Positions 47,481 to 59,900 of a DNA stretch of 64,000 nt are shown piece after piece. Made by a program: the position numbers and the translations under genes. The notes under the pieces were generated by a model, which worked only from the letters and a program-made list of their open reading frames with translations, made no database searches and was not told where the DNA came from. The DNA comes from Serinus canaria. Taxonomy: Eukaryota > Chordata > Aves > Passeriformes > Fringillidae. Location of the stretch: NCBI RefSeq assembly GCF_022539315.1, contig NC_066316.1, positions 66,383,994-66,447,993 on the forward strand. Reading direction: 5' to 3'. How positions within the stretch are numbered: the stretch's first letter is position 1; the number at the start of each line of letters is the position of its first letter.

Positions 47481-48017
47481 TTGTAAATTGTGCAGGAGAT
47501 AGGAAAGAAAATGAGAGTCCAAGGTCCTCATTTCCTCTTTTCCTGACCAGGGTTGTATCTCCTCATGCAAGACCTGGAGAATAAAACTTCTCAAGGTACC
47601 ATTCTGCTGGTGATTCAAAGAGCAACGGTGGGGAATTCTAAAGACTTATTTGAGGCAGTCCCCTGTATTGCTGGACTTTTCCAGATTAGTTGTCTAAAAA
47701 GGGTAGGCTCATTTATTCCTTCCATCCAAAGGAAATTTTTCAGGATTTGGACCAACTCATAGGGTTATAAAGTCTATTTTCAAAGTGTATCTTGGGGGGG
47801 GGGTCACACAGTTAGGATCACTTAAGTACCATTTAAGATCCAACTAGGAACATGTCTTTACCTGTCTTCAGAGTATCAATTTCCAAAGAAGTGATTATGA
47901 GAAAGTACTTCAAGAAAATGTCTTCTTGGAAAGGTCCTCTGTATAATTCTACACATTTCTCCAAATTGCAACAAATTATAGATATACAGAAGAAAGGCTG
48001 TAAAAACTAACCCTTGC
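47481..48017. other. Unique noncoding DNA
   Basis: Starts with a tiny duplication, TGTAAATTGTAAATTG. G9 occurs near 47794. No exon was recognised. Confidence 0.5.
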
Positions 48018-48212
48018 AAAAAGTAAAAAAAAAAAAAAAAATCCAAAACCAAAAGAAAAACCCCAGACCCCTAAACCAAAACCAAACAAAATCCCCCCCA
48101 AATAAACAAACAAACAAAACCAAAACAAAACAACAAAAACCCCCAAGGAACCAACCAAAAAAAAATTCCCCAAACAAACAAACAAACAAAACAGAAAACC
48201 CCCCAAAAAACC
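48018..48212. repeat. A/C-rich low-complexity tract, about 195 bp
   Basis: A17 at 48025-48041 is followed by mixed A-runs and C-runs (ACCCCAGACCCCTAAACC, AATCCCCCCCAAAT, CAAACAAACAAACAAAAC). One strand is nearly free of G and T. On the minus strand there are at least seven G-runs of three or more, so G-quadruplexes are conceivable. The long frames over it on both strands (69-113 codons) are composition artefacts. Confidence 0.9.
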
Positions 48213-50249
48213 CATCCCTATAAACTTTCCACAAAAGCTGTGCTGAAAAAAACCCCTCTGTCATCAAATTTATTATATCACTGCACCCAACATTGAAATC
48301 TTGATGTGATGTCTTTCCCACCTTCAGTATGTACACATTTTTGTGCACACTGTATTAAAGACATGGGGCCATGATACTGTCAGAAGTTTTTCTGATCTGA
48401 TGATATAAAGTTCAAGTCTTTTAAGTCCTACACCCTGCAGACCTTGATGTGCTCTAATACTGAATCTGTATTTTTATGAACTAGCTACTGGCTACTACTT
48501 ATGCTTGGTAAAAAAATGTGTGATCTGAGCAGTTTTTTATTTATTTGCAGCCAGTGTTAGGGAAGTTCTTCAGCAGGAAGATTGATTTAGTTTTTGACAT
48601 TATAAGGGGGATTTTGCATTTTGCTGCTTTTTGTTTTGTTTTGTTTTTACAACTATGCTTTTGGTTTTTTTAGGCCCTGGGGGTTGGTAGTCTAGTTGTT
48701 TACTTAGCTCTGGTCATTCTGAATGCCTATTCTTCCATTCCTCCTCTTATCTCTCAAGCAGTATCCTCTCCATCTGTTCAGCAAGCACTAACAATTTTCA
48801 GCCTTATCTTTTAAGACCATCTTCAGAAGCAGTTTTGCAATTGTTTTCTGAAAAGGACCTGGCACTTAGAAAGTCCAGGTGCAAAACCATTTAACTGAGA
48901 TTTCAGAGTAGAGCATAGAGAAATGAACAAAAGTATACTGTTGCTATTTTCTTTTTCTTCTGTAGAAATCTTCTTGGTATTTTAACTGAGCTTTAATCCC
49001 CTCCACCCACAAATAGGCAGCATTTATTTATTTTGCTTCAAGTAAAGCTCTCATCTGAATTTATTCCACCAATATGGATGTAAACAGAACACTATTAAAG
49101 GAGAAATAAGTGACCTTTAATATGAGTATCTTTGAGAGCAGCAGATGTAATTTACAATAAATATATAATAAAGATGAATGAACACAATTCCTCTTTCCCA
49201 TTTTCAAATGGAATCTGAAACTGAATTAGCTCCTGTGGGATGGACTATTTATTTGGTTTTATGAATATATTTTCTAGCAGGCTTAGCCCACCAACATGAT
49301 GTAGGTTTGTACTGTAAAGCTATTAATATACGGTAATTAATATGCAGCATAATCAACCATCTGTCTTATTGCTGGGTATCTTACATACTTTGACTTGTCT
49401 GAAGGAAGGAGACTGTAACAGTAAAGGACACTGTTATCCAGATCACCATCTTTCCAGCATGGGTGCCATAAATTATAGAAAATGGGAGAAACAAGAGCTG
49501 CTCAAAATTCTTCTAAATCTTATGAGAATTATGGCTTTTCCAAGTATTTCTGTATCCTGAATTGGTATGAAAAAAAGCTAAAATTGCCTTGTAAAGGAAT
49601 TATATGTCAGTTTAGATAAATGTCTAAAACAGTGGGTCACCAAAATCACATGAAAAAATGGTAGTGGGAAAACAGAGAAGATTTTCCATGGATTTAAATG
49701 TTTAAATAACAGAAATTCAGAATAGAAATATAAGTTTGATTTTAGGTGGAATGAGATCACCACTGAAGTTCCACAGAGATCTCTGCTAAGGCCTATGTTA
49801 CTCAAGAAACAAATAAATGATTAGAGAAAGGGGGTGTATGCTCATGGGAAAAAAATCCTACTTTGTTGCAAACTTATGGTCTCTTAACTATTATTACTAA
49901 AGAATTAAATCCTAGGCCAAAACAGGAAGCATCATAAGAACGTCAGCTCAAGACCTGGTCCTGGTCAAAAAGCCAAACTGAACATTTCAAGCTGCTTGTG
50001 AAAGTGAGGGCCGCAGAAGAACCACTACACTGCTGCTTGACTTCATCTGGGGCTCTGGATGTGGCAGCAAGAGGGAAGGCAGCAGCTGACCACAAGGACA
50101 CCCACACCCTCCTGGCCACATGACATTCTTTAGAAATGCAATTTATCTTCAGCCACTGACATTTGTAAACAACTCATGACATTCCAGAGAACCACACAAG
50201 AGTTAAAATCTTGGCTTCCCTCTTTCACCCAAGTGAGTGGAGATCCACA
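48213..50249. other. Unique noncoding DNA
   Basis: A TTTTGTTTTGTTTTG run lies near 48630-48646. No transposon or exon was recognised. Confidence 0.5.
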
Positions 50250-50475
50250 CTGACTGGGGAAAAGCCATACTGAGAAGTAAACAAGCAAACAAGGGCAGAG
50301 AGGCCCTGCAGAGAGACCTTGGCAAGTCAGAGAGATGGGCAGTCAGCAGCTGTGTGAAATTTAACAAGGGCAAATGTCAGATTCTGTGCCTGGGACAGGG
50401 CACAGGATGGAGTTTAGGGCAATAACTCAGGAGAAAACCTGGATATGGAAGGAGAAACTGGGGGTTCAGCTGAAG
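50250..50475 (+). pseudogene. CR1 LINE fragment with reverse-transcriptase C-terminal remnant
   Basis: In the frame across 50237-50425 the translation keeps the order typical of the CR1 reverse-transcriptase C-terminal part: A-L-Q-R-D-L, then ER-WA, then VKFNKGKCQILCLG (the family usually has MKFN and KCKVLHLG). The DNA around GAGAGACCTTGGCAAG, TTTAACAAGGGCAAATG and GAAACTGGGGGTT fits CR1. The enzyme copies LINE RNA into DNA at the target site; this piece lacks the catalytic palm domain and is inactive. The 3' UTR and tail are missing, so it is a deletion remnant. The limits are approximate. Confidence 0.75.
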
Positions 50476-53400
50476 TGTGCAGTGGAGACTTCATAGAGAA
50501 GGTTAAGCTAGTGTGCACCTCACTTGTATACTCTGTTTTTGGGCCTGGACTGATATCTAAATTTTGCTGTTTTGAACCATGGAGACACCAGTCACAGATG
50601 TTTTCAGAGTGTGTCCTTCTGCTGCTTCTGCAGTGAATTTGAACTCCAGTCTAAGGATAGAGTCCTCTGCGTTGGCTGTACTACAGTCAGGTCTGTCATG
50701 GTCCTGTCCTTCAACTCATTCAGCTGATCTCCAGCTCTATCACCAGCTGAGTGTTTCAGCCTTGAGCACTGAAGCTCATCTGACTCCATGTAGCACTGAG
50801 TTTGGGAAGAAAAGAGAAAAGCATGGAGTGAATAGAAAAACAAAACGGTGGGGTACTTTTTAAAGTCTTTTAATTTAATCTCTTTTAACATTCTGAATCC
50901 ATGGTGTTTTCCCCGGCAAGCAACATGCCATCATAAGGGAGGAAAAAGAAAAAAAAGGTCATGGAGAAAATCATTGTGGGGCAGGAGTGTAACAGCTCTG
51001 GTTCAGATGATTTACATGGCCAGAGAGCTGCAGGGTCACAGGGTAACCCAGTAGTTTGGATTATGATTTCCTTTGCCTTTTCCCCATGTACTGTGCTTTG
51101 GTTGGCATGGCAGTGCAGTCTCCGTGCCCAAACCACATTCAGGTTAGATGAAATTGATGTTGCACTCCCAGTGCACTGTAACCATGGAAGGACAATCAGC
51201 TGACACAAGTGACAAGACTTTGTCTAAAATCTCCCCACTAAACAAAATCAAACGTCTATCCCATCTGCATGCCATGGGCACCAGTTCTTCAGCACCAACT
51301 CTTTGGCTTTGCGGGTCTGCTCTTCTGGTGCTGGGTCATGGAGTAACAGCTTCACTCTTTGAACAACTTAGAGCAGACTGGGAGATTTTTATTTCTGGTT
51401 TTATTCATCAGCTTTCTGGAGGGGAATGGTGCTCTGAGGAAGAACTATCCCATATAAAGAGCTAGTAATTTCATTATCCCAGGAAGCTATTACTACATGG
51501 CCTACACAAATATTCAGCTAAGTTATGAGCCAGGCCATCTAAAAAAAAGATTGTGAGATTAAAACCTTTTTTTCATTTGGATTTTGACTCTCCTTGGTGT
51601 ATGTTAAACTAAAAAAATAAACAGTTAAGAAAAAAGAAAAAATATAGACTACTTTTTATTAATGTGTTTCTTGTACCTCATTTTCAAACTAATGTGAGGT
51701 TTATGACAAAATTTCAATATCTGGCAGTGCTGTTATAAAAGAAAGTTTCCAGAACAATAAATAAAAATGCTCACGGATATAACTTTGTAAAAAAGTACAT
51801 AATAGTGAGAAGTTATGGGTGTTACAGTGATTAATTATTTTCCCCCATTCCACTGCCAGCACTGAAATAGCACTGAAATCAATGGTTGTTCTCTCTCAAC
51901 AATGAACCTTGATTATTCAAAATATTTTTTTTTGAATGTACAGACACACTACAAGAAAACAGGACTAACTCCTGTCTTCCAGTAGCAAATATATACTAAC
52001 TTCTGTATCTACCTTAAATGTGTCTTCCTAACTCTCCAGCCTAGTAATGTAAGATTGCAGTCACATGCACAGCACCTGAGTCTAATGAGTTTACTGGGTG
52101 CTAACCCGAGGAACAGTAATTCAAAGCAGATGTTAACTGACACTGACCATATTGTTCTAACAGTGCGATATGAAAAGGCACCTGATTATTTTAGATGTAT
52201 CATCCATATCCTTAGATGTGCTCTTAGATGTTTAAAGTCTGTAGTATTCTGAAAGCTTGCCTTAAGTCCAACAGAGACTGTAAAAAAAAAAAAGTAAAAA
52301 CACCTTTTTTTTTTATGTTGTAAGGGAGTACCACTTAACTGATATAATCTTTGTATCTGCTGTTCTTCCTCTCTCCTGGGAAAAGAAACAAGTTTTTATT
52401 CCTACCCCATGGTTTGTTTCAGTTGCCTGTATTGTCAGCAAGTGCTTGCTATGCCTGCAAACACACTGTACTTTAGTCTCAGCCAGTTTTTAGGATATTT
52501 TTCCAACATAAACATTTTGGTCATGAATCTTGCACTCTGTATTTTGTTTATTAACTTATTTGCACTTGAAATATGTTCTTGGAGAGCCTTCTATTTTGGT
52601 ATATTAGTTCAAAACTGTTCTCAGTCAGATAATTTTGACTTGTGCAGTAGTTATTAGATATGTGTTCAAAGACAGGTATTGAGGATTTTCTTTTCTTTTT
52701 GTTGATGTAAGTTCAGTGAGTAAATTAGTAGAAGTCACAGAGCTTTCTGGGATTTCTTTTTTTTCTCTTTAAGTATTTCTTAGAGAGTATATATAAATGA
52801 TTTTGATCTCCTCATCTGGATGATCCTATGTAAGTGCTGAATTGTTATAAAAGGTTGATGGGGTTAAGACATGTAGAACTGATTTGGAAAAGAGGAGAAT
52901 TTGAACAATTCATCAAAAGATTTGATATTTCTGTTGCTTCCTTACCAAAGCTCTTCATCCCGCCTAATTGTTCAGAGGAGAGCTGCCTGATTTTCTCAGA
53001 AGTAAAAAGTTAGACAAGACATTAGACAGCTGCCCAGAGGTAATGTCTGTAAGTCTGTCTGCAGGGAAGGATCTTTAAAAATAAGACTATTTAGTGTTGA
53101 GAAATATTTCTGAGATGCTGTTTGTTTTTCTGAAGTTTCAACATGAATCACTGGAGACCAGTCAGAAGAGAGAGTTTTTTCATCTCTAGACAACTCTTCA
53201 AAGAGGTGGATGGGAATTTGGTCACATGATGGGTTCTACTGAAGGAAGATGTACAATTAAATCTATGTATTATTTAACCAGTGGTTTTTGACCTTTGCCA
53301 GTCTGTGAAGCTGTAAACATTTGCTGTGGTAGATGTGGTCTCTTCAGAAATTTCACTGACTTGGGTAGTTCCATGCATATAAGAAAATGTTTTTCATCAT

Positions 53401-54716
53401 CAACTTTCCCATTTTCATTAGAGACTGTATGTAAGTCACTTTAGCCATCTACAGGCCATTCTCCAGAGGAGTTTCATAAGCATTTTCTCTGTATCATAAT
53501 TCTGTGCAGCTTGCAAACAAGAAAGTGAAAAAATTAAAATGTCTTGCTCATTTAGCCCTAGATGTCAGTTTCCTGCAGCACTAAGCAAGTATGAGTTTAT
53601 AAACGAGGCAGAATTTTTTTCCATATTACTCAAGACTTGTGAAGGAAGAGAACTTGTAGGGCCTCAACCAAAATATACTGAAACACCTGTGATATGTTTT
53701 GTCAAGAAAAACTTTCTTGGTACTCCTGCTGAATAAAAATTTTTTTAAAAAAGAAAATACTTCCCTTCACCTAGATTTGTTTTTATTAAAAACATTGTCT
53801 GTCCTCTGCCTACCGATTCTACCACTATAACAACTGTACCCTCTGTTCTCATCATGACAATTAGGCTTCATGAAAATCTTTCATGAGGTCTTCCCACCAG
53901 AAGAAGAGAACTTTAATGCTTACTCAGGACTGCTAAGGAATTTTGCTTCTCAAATGACTCTATTAGGCAGCTTTCCTGGTTAATCACCACTTCAGGTGTC
54001 TTAACTCCTTGTGGCTTCCTAGCAAAGAAGGGATTTCAGAGGTACTTGTTCCACCAGAGAATGATGCACACTTGTCTGTTACATTGCACATCTTCTGCTG
54101 TGCCTGTAAGGGCTGATATAGTACAGAGCTGAATTGATTTTGTGTTTGGCAAAATGTGTTGGGAGTCTTCTGCATGAAAGTTGTTCTCCTGCAGCAGCCC
54201 CAACAGCTGTACATAACTTTCTCTGCTTACTCTCATTAGAATAACTTATCTAGTTGGAAGTATAGAGAGAATGAATTTAGGTCATTCAGAATGCCTGGGC
54301 TGGCATTTGGCCAGGACGTGAGAGTCCACAACACGGAACTTGAAAAATACATTAGTGATTCTCCTTTATTTCCTCTCATTGTTGTAAAGAAATTGCTGTT
54401 TCAGTAGAGACTGCTGCAGGTGACTGCACGTCTGACATTTCCCTTATAATGCAATATAGCTTTGTCTGTATTTCTACATTGCTAGGGAGGAGATGGGTCA
54501 CTCTGGTTTTTTTTTATCACTGATTGAATAAGTTTAAAATATGGATGGGCTACAGTTAAACGTAAGAAAGAAAAGATTTCTGAAATAAGAACTGTCAAAT
54601 GAAGTATAGCTGCTTCATGTATGGATGGGTTTGCTCTGGGGTGACAGGGCTTAGCCATTTATCTGCACATAGCTAAGTGTAACATGAATTTAGAGGTGAA
54701 GTCAGTCAGCACCACT
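50476..54716. other. Unique noncoding DNA
   Basis: Many overlapping frames of 60-107 codons occur (notably 50579-51465 on both strands) without domain similarity. Homopolymer pairs (A12 and T9) lie near 52281-52314. TCATGAAA and TTTCATGA form an 8-bp inverted repeat at about 53868-53886. No transposon was recognised. Confidence 0.5.
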
Positions 54717-54730
54717 GCATGCTAGCATGC
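54717..54730. repeat. 14-bp palindrome GCATGCTAGCATGC
   Basis: A perfect inverted repeat without spacer. Palindromes of this length are expected a few times in 64 kb, so no function is claimed. Confidence 0.6.
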
Positions 54731-56894
54731 TCCCTCTGAAGAAGGAAACACTGAAAACTTGGGTATTAGGATGTTTTTAGAGGTTAAGATTTGGAAGACC
54801 TAAATTCTGTCTTGCACCAGAAGTTCCCTGTGTGGTTGTAGTGAAAGCACATTAAAACTTGAAGATGTGGATTTTGGGCAGGAGCCAGACACGTAAAAGT
54901 GATTTGCTGTGCCATGGAGCTATTGCAGCGCTCAAGCACACTTTGTGGAGTGGAACATCAATCTCTCTGCTCCTTAGTGTCTGCTCCTTGCAAAAGTCTA
55001 AGTAGTCCCTCCCCACCAAGGAAGTGTAGTGGGAGCAAGTGCCACAGGTCAGAGCTACCCCGGGCACCTGCATAAATACCGTGCTTGAGAGAAGTGGGTA
55101 AAGACAACAACTCAAACAGAAAATTTGTTTAGTGTTGTGGACATTCCTTAATAACAAATATGTTTTGTACTTTCTGGTAGCTGATCCATATACAGGATGG
55201 AAGCCTAGTCCTGCTTCCAGAAAACAGGATGACATCTGTCTTGTTTGACTCAGCTGACAATGCAAGTTGTCCTTTCTAAACTGTAGATTCTGTGTGTAGT
55301 CAGGGAATGGGGCAAGGTCCTCCAGGAGTCAGCTCATACCATTTTAAAATGGTGGTTTAAGACAGAGGGGGCTGAGGACAAGCCCTTTTGAGGATTCTAT
55401 CTCTTGTCACTAGCTAAAGAGGAGTGTTTCTGGATACCTAACTGTTTGATGGCTACATAAAGTTAAATGAATCACACTGTGGACTCCCTCCAGATGACAG
55501 AAGATCCTTGAAGAAGTTCAAGTGTTTAATCTTGCCTCCTGATTCACAGGATATAATGATAATAAAAATCTAGTTCCATAGTAACATTCCTTTTTATAAA
55601 ACATTTTTACCAGGTAGTCTGTGATGAATCTTTCCTCCTTAGTTCTTGGAATTGTTTCTTTACATGCCATAAATAGAATTAATTTTGTTAAAATCCCAGT
55701 CACTAGGAAAGAGAGGCTAATGTGATTGAACTTTCTTCATGTCCATGGACAGTGACAAATCATACCCCTCCTGTGTCAGCTAAATAATTAGAGTTTGACT
55801 GAAATGTTACCTGAAATGAGTCATCTGTGGTTAAGAGAGGAAGCAGCAGCAGCAAGAAGGTAATGCATGTAATTGGAAACTTTTGCCAAAGCCAAAGCAA
55901 AATCAAATGAAGCCTCTGTAATGCAAGCCACTCTCCAGTTCCAGAGCCATGCATGCAGCCTCACATTGTCACTTCTGCTAATAGCCAAAGCCAGAAAGGC
56001 ACATGTTGGTTCTGGACTCCTCAGGAACAGAAGGCTTGATCATTTGTCTCAGTTTTCACTCTATAGCAAATCTTCCACTCTGGGAAAAGCTTTTTTAAAG
56101 CAAAAATCTTAAACTTTATGCCACAGCTTGAATGGCCTGAAGGACACTTTTATACAGACTATAATTTGAACAGTTCATGAAGGCTTATTGGCTGTCATTG
56201 AAATGAAGTTTATCCAATGCTGCAATTCCAATTGTGGCAGAAATATTGCACTTGCACTTGCAGTGTCTGTTATGACTGAAAGACTGGGACATATTTTATA
56301 CACACTGTTACTCTTCCTTATATTTTGTAACATTTTCAGATCTCCAGTGAAAATATATTTAAAAGAAGCATCTCAAATTTAATGACAATCTAATGAATTA
56401 CTTTAGTATCACAACAAAAGTTATCATGGACAAAGAGCATCTGTAGGTCATTCAGAAAATTAAAACATCTTTTCATCTTTTAAGTCCTTCTCTTCCATAT
56501 TCTCTGTTATTACTTAAATCAGTGAATATATATGTGTCTAATGTGGGGACATCTTGATCCCTTTAAATGCAAGATGTGTGAAGTTTTTATCTATATTCCT
56601 TAAAGGGCAAAAACTAAAAAAAAAAAAGGAAGAGGCAAGTGATGCAGATGGATCAATATAAACATTTATGACAGTAGCTTGGAGCTGCATGCAGTAGCCT
56701 AAGTAAACAGAGTGACAGGATGGCTTTTCAAAACAAGCTTGTCATGTTTATGCTTGTTATCAGCTTTCCTGACAACGATTTTCCCATCAGCTAACTGCAG
56801 ACTTAATTAGGGCATTAACACAGTCCTGCCCCCACACCTCCTGCCTTTCCCCAGCTAAGCACTGGGCCATTACTGGGAGGAGAGAATACAAGCA
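54731..56894. other. Unique noncoding DNA
   Basis: The 137-codon minus-strand frame (54852-55265) has no recognisable domain. No repeat was recognised. Confidence 0.5.
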
Positions 56895-56945
56895 AGGAAA
56901 TGGGAAGGAAAGGAAGGAAGAGAGAGAGAGAGAGAGAGGAGAGAA
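56895..56945. repeat. (GA)n microsatellite in a purine tract
   Basis: GGAAAGGAAGGAAG leads into (GA)9-10 at 56920-56938 and ends GGAGAGAA. Nearly all purine for 50 bp, so a triplex-prone tract. Confidence 0.9.
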
Positions 56946-59900
56946 TTCAGGAAAAAAATTAAATAAATAGTGAATGAAGGAACAAAATCAAAGCATAATT
57001 TTCAATACATTTCACACGGGGGAAGGAAAACCAGCACTGTTTTCCATGTTGTCTTACCAGGTTTTGCAAGAGAGTTCATAGGACCGTGCAGTCCAGGCTA
57101 CTCTGCTGAGAGAAATGAGACAAATTTCTGTGATTTCCACTTGTAAGTGCCTGCAAATGCAACAAATGTGATCTCCTACACTGTCTGTTAAAATACACCC
57201 CTCGCCCTCATTCAGAGCAGCTACTATGGGTAATAAAGATTCTTCCTATGCAGAAGACACTACATTGCAAGTTGTAAGATGCTTTTGGCAAGCTGTGCTT
57301 TTGGGGAATAGAGATGCTAATTGCTCACATGGAGCTTGTACAATGACTTCACAGCAATTAAAAGAATGTGGTGCATTTTGCAGTACCCAGTCCCTGTGGG
57401 TAATTTACATGCCTGATAACCAGAGTAGAGCTCCATGGCAGACACCAACAGCAACTGGAGTGACCTTGAGCATTTCCCTCACAGTGCCATTTTTCATGAA
57501 GACAGATTGTCAAATAATACTACATTTAAACATCTGTGATTTTGCAACTACCAAAAAACCTGAATTTCCTGTTTTTCTTTATTATTTCAACAATTTCCTG
57601 TCATTTATCATCTCCAGTATATGGGCTAGGTCATATCTTGGCAGCAGGAAATATTGCCTTGCTTGTCTTTTCTCCCATTCACAAGCATACGATGTTTCCA
57701 ATTAAGTCAAATTAATTGTAGCTTATTGCTTCTGACCTGTTAGAATTACCTGGTCACTGGAAGCACTCATCAATTCAGACCTGTTCTTCAGTTGTCCTAC
57801 TGAAATTCATGGCTGAAGGTCAGTGATATGGCAACCTATTGAATGCAGTGTCAGGAGGAACCCAGAGAGGGTGGTACCCAAATCCAAGACTGAACTGCAG
57901 CACAGATATCTCTGCAGCGCTCATAAGCAAATGTTGTATCCACTGGGTGGCTTCCAGGCAAATGAAAACAGTGGTTTCCATTTTAGTCACCACAAGGTGT
58001 TATGCAGTAGCTATTAGAAACCCAGGACTTTTAAAATCCACATGTCCAGACAATTTTTTTTGTCCTAGAGGAGCTCTTGGAATAGTCATTCATATTTGGT
58101 GTGATTTTGGAAAAGGCCTAGGAACCTTCTGAGGAAGAAGTGCAAAAGTCTTAAAAAAAAGTAAATCTATGCTGCTCTAGATGTTTGTCAGTCTGAGGCA
58201 GAAAAATTAAATAGACAGTCTCAATCACCATTTAGAAGGAGGCGATGGAGAATAACTAAACTGGTACAAACGAACACATGGAATATGGACAAAAAATGCT
58301 TATTGTTGCTGCTCAGGCTAGTTCACTTGAGATAAATAATAACATTGATGTGAGATTTTTGTTAATTGCTGGACTGATGTTGTACTGCTTTTTGATTTAA
58401 AACCTAAATAAAATCAGTGTCACAGAAACTAAACTTTTGAGGCATATCAAATCTCAAAATATAACAGGCAACCATCAATGAACAGCTGCAGGGTTCTGAA
58501 GAGATCACTGTATTTCCTACAATATTTAAGGTATTTATAAAGAAACTGGAAGTGCAAAAACAATTGCTGACTGAGCTTACAAAAGCACAAAGATCAAGGG
58601 AAGAATGATAAAGTAGAAAAAAGAATCAGTCACCATTACAGAAAAAAACAAGCCAGTATGTGATTTAGGTAGGTCAAATAGGAAAAAATATGGTAGCAAG
58701 AAAGCAGATACATCATATCTATAAGAAGAACCTGAAACTAACAAAAAAGTTATGATGAGCAGAATAATATTTTGGTTTTGCTAGTATTATGATTATAACT
58801 TTTGTTTAATATAGTGCCTAGGAGCACATGCCTTCAGGAAAAATTCTTTGATGCTGCAGAAGTACAGAAAAAAGTGCAACTTCTATCTTACAGAAGGTGC
58901 CAGTGCAATAATTCATCCAAAACATGTGTGCCAATTCTGTATTTATAAAAGGGATGTTTTTGATATGAAGTGGGGAAGCACCCAATCTGCATGCTGAAGT
59001 GACAGAGAGATGTACAGAAGTACACTGAAGCCTTAGATGTGATTGAAGGACTGGAAAAATTGCCTTCTGTGAGTTGCTCATGGTGTTAAACCCAAGCAGG
59101 ATTTCCAAAAGGGCCTGTATGAGTATCTTCCTTATACTTTGTAAATTTTGAATGGTTAAAAAGCTGACAGCAGAAGGCTTCTCAGTCTTTAAAACTAATT
59201 AAATATAGTTAGACCTGATAAAGTCTCCTCTTTTTAACAGCACTGATATAACTCACAATGTGTGAGGGGTGAATCAAGGGTAGTTTCTGGAGGTATATGC
59301 TCTGAATAAAAAAAAGATTAATTCAGAGGAGTCATTTGGCTTATGTAGCTTAGGAGGTCAAGCCACATCATTTTTGGCTTTATTTATCTATGAATCTAGG
59401 AAATCTATTATCATATTCTTTAATCTCTTTCTCACTCTCTTTGCCAGAAGACCCAAAAAAGAATGACAACACGAAGCTACTGTTATACTTAAGGAATTGA
59501 AATTTTAATGGGCTTTGATCTAAGCATCTTACCTCTTAGGGTAAATTATATCCTCAGCATGACAAAGAGGTGATAGCATCCTGCTCAGTTTGCTCTTATT
59601 GGTTGCATATACTTAAGATAAAAATGTGAGGTAATTGAGTGACATTTTTCCCACAGTGTATCTCAGAATGACTCTGGGTACCAGATATTTTTGACTGTTG
59701 TCATTGGCTTTCACAGTGCTCTCCCAGCTGAGAAGGCCCCAGTGAAATTATATGTTCTTTTAAGATGGGTCACTCAGCTAAAAGAAGGCTGAAAATACCA
59801 CATGGAGTTTCAGCTGCATAATTTCCAGTGATTATTGAGGGACCCTGTGTTCCTGGGCCTTGGGCAATGCTTTGAAAATGAAGGGGCTATTGCCCAATCT

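Noticed and set aside
47976..48348. Gly/Phe-rich and Lys/Pro-rich frames
   Set aside because: Direct translation of the A/C-rich simple tract. Purely compositional.
53539..53736. 65-codon frame ending at an AATAAA
   Set aside because: The AATAAA overlaps the stop, no clear acceptor precedes it, and A/T-rich sequence makes the hexamer common.
54852..55265. 137-codon minus-strand frame
   Set aside because: Chance length. No family, promoter or splice context.
57058..57105. Minus-strand 48-bp exon candidate with a good acceptor and donor
   Set aside because: Only one frame is open, over 16 codons. Too short to separate from chance and no neighbouring exon found.
57226..57705. 159-codon open frame, the longest in the window
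   Set aside because: About one frame this long is expected by chance in both strands of 64 kb at this composition. There is no domain, initiation context or splice signal.
59030..59110. Possible CR1 similarity (GAAGGACTGGAAAAATTGCC)
   Set aside because: Only one short stretch resembles CR1. The flanks do not continue the consensus and no tail follows.
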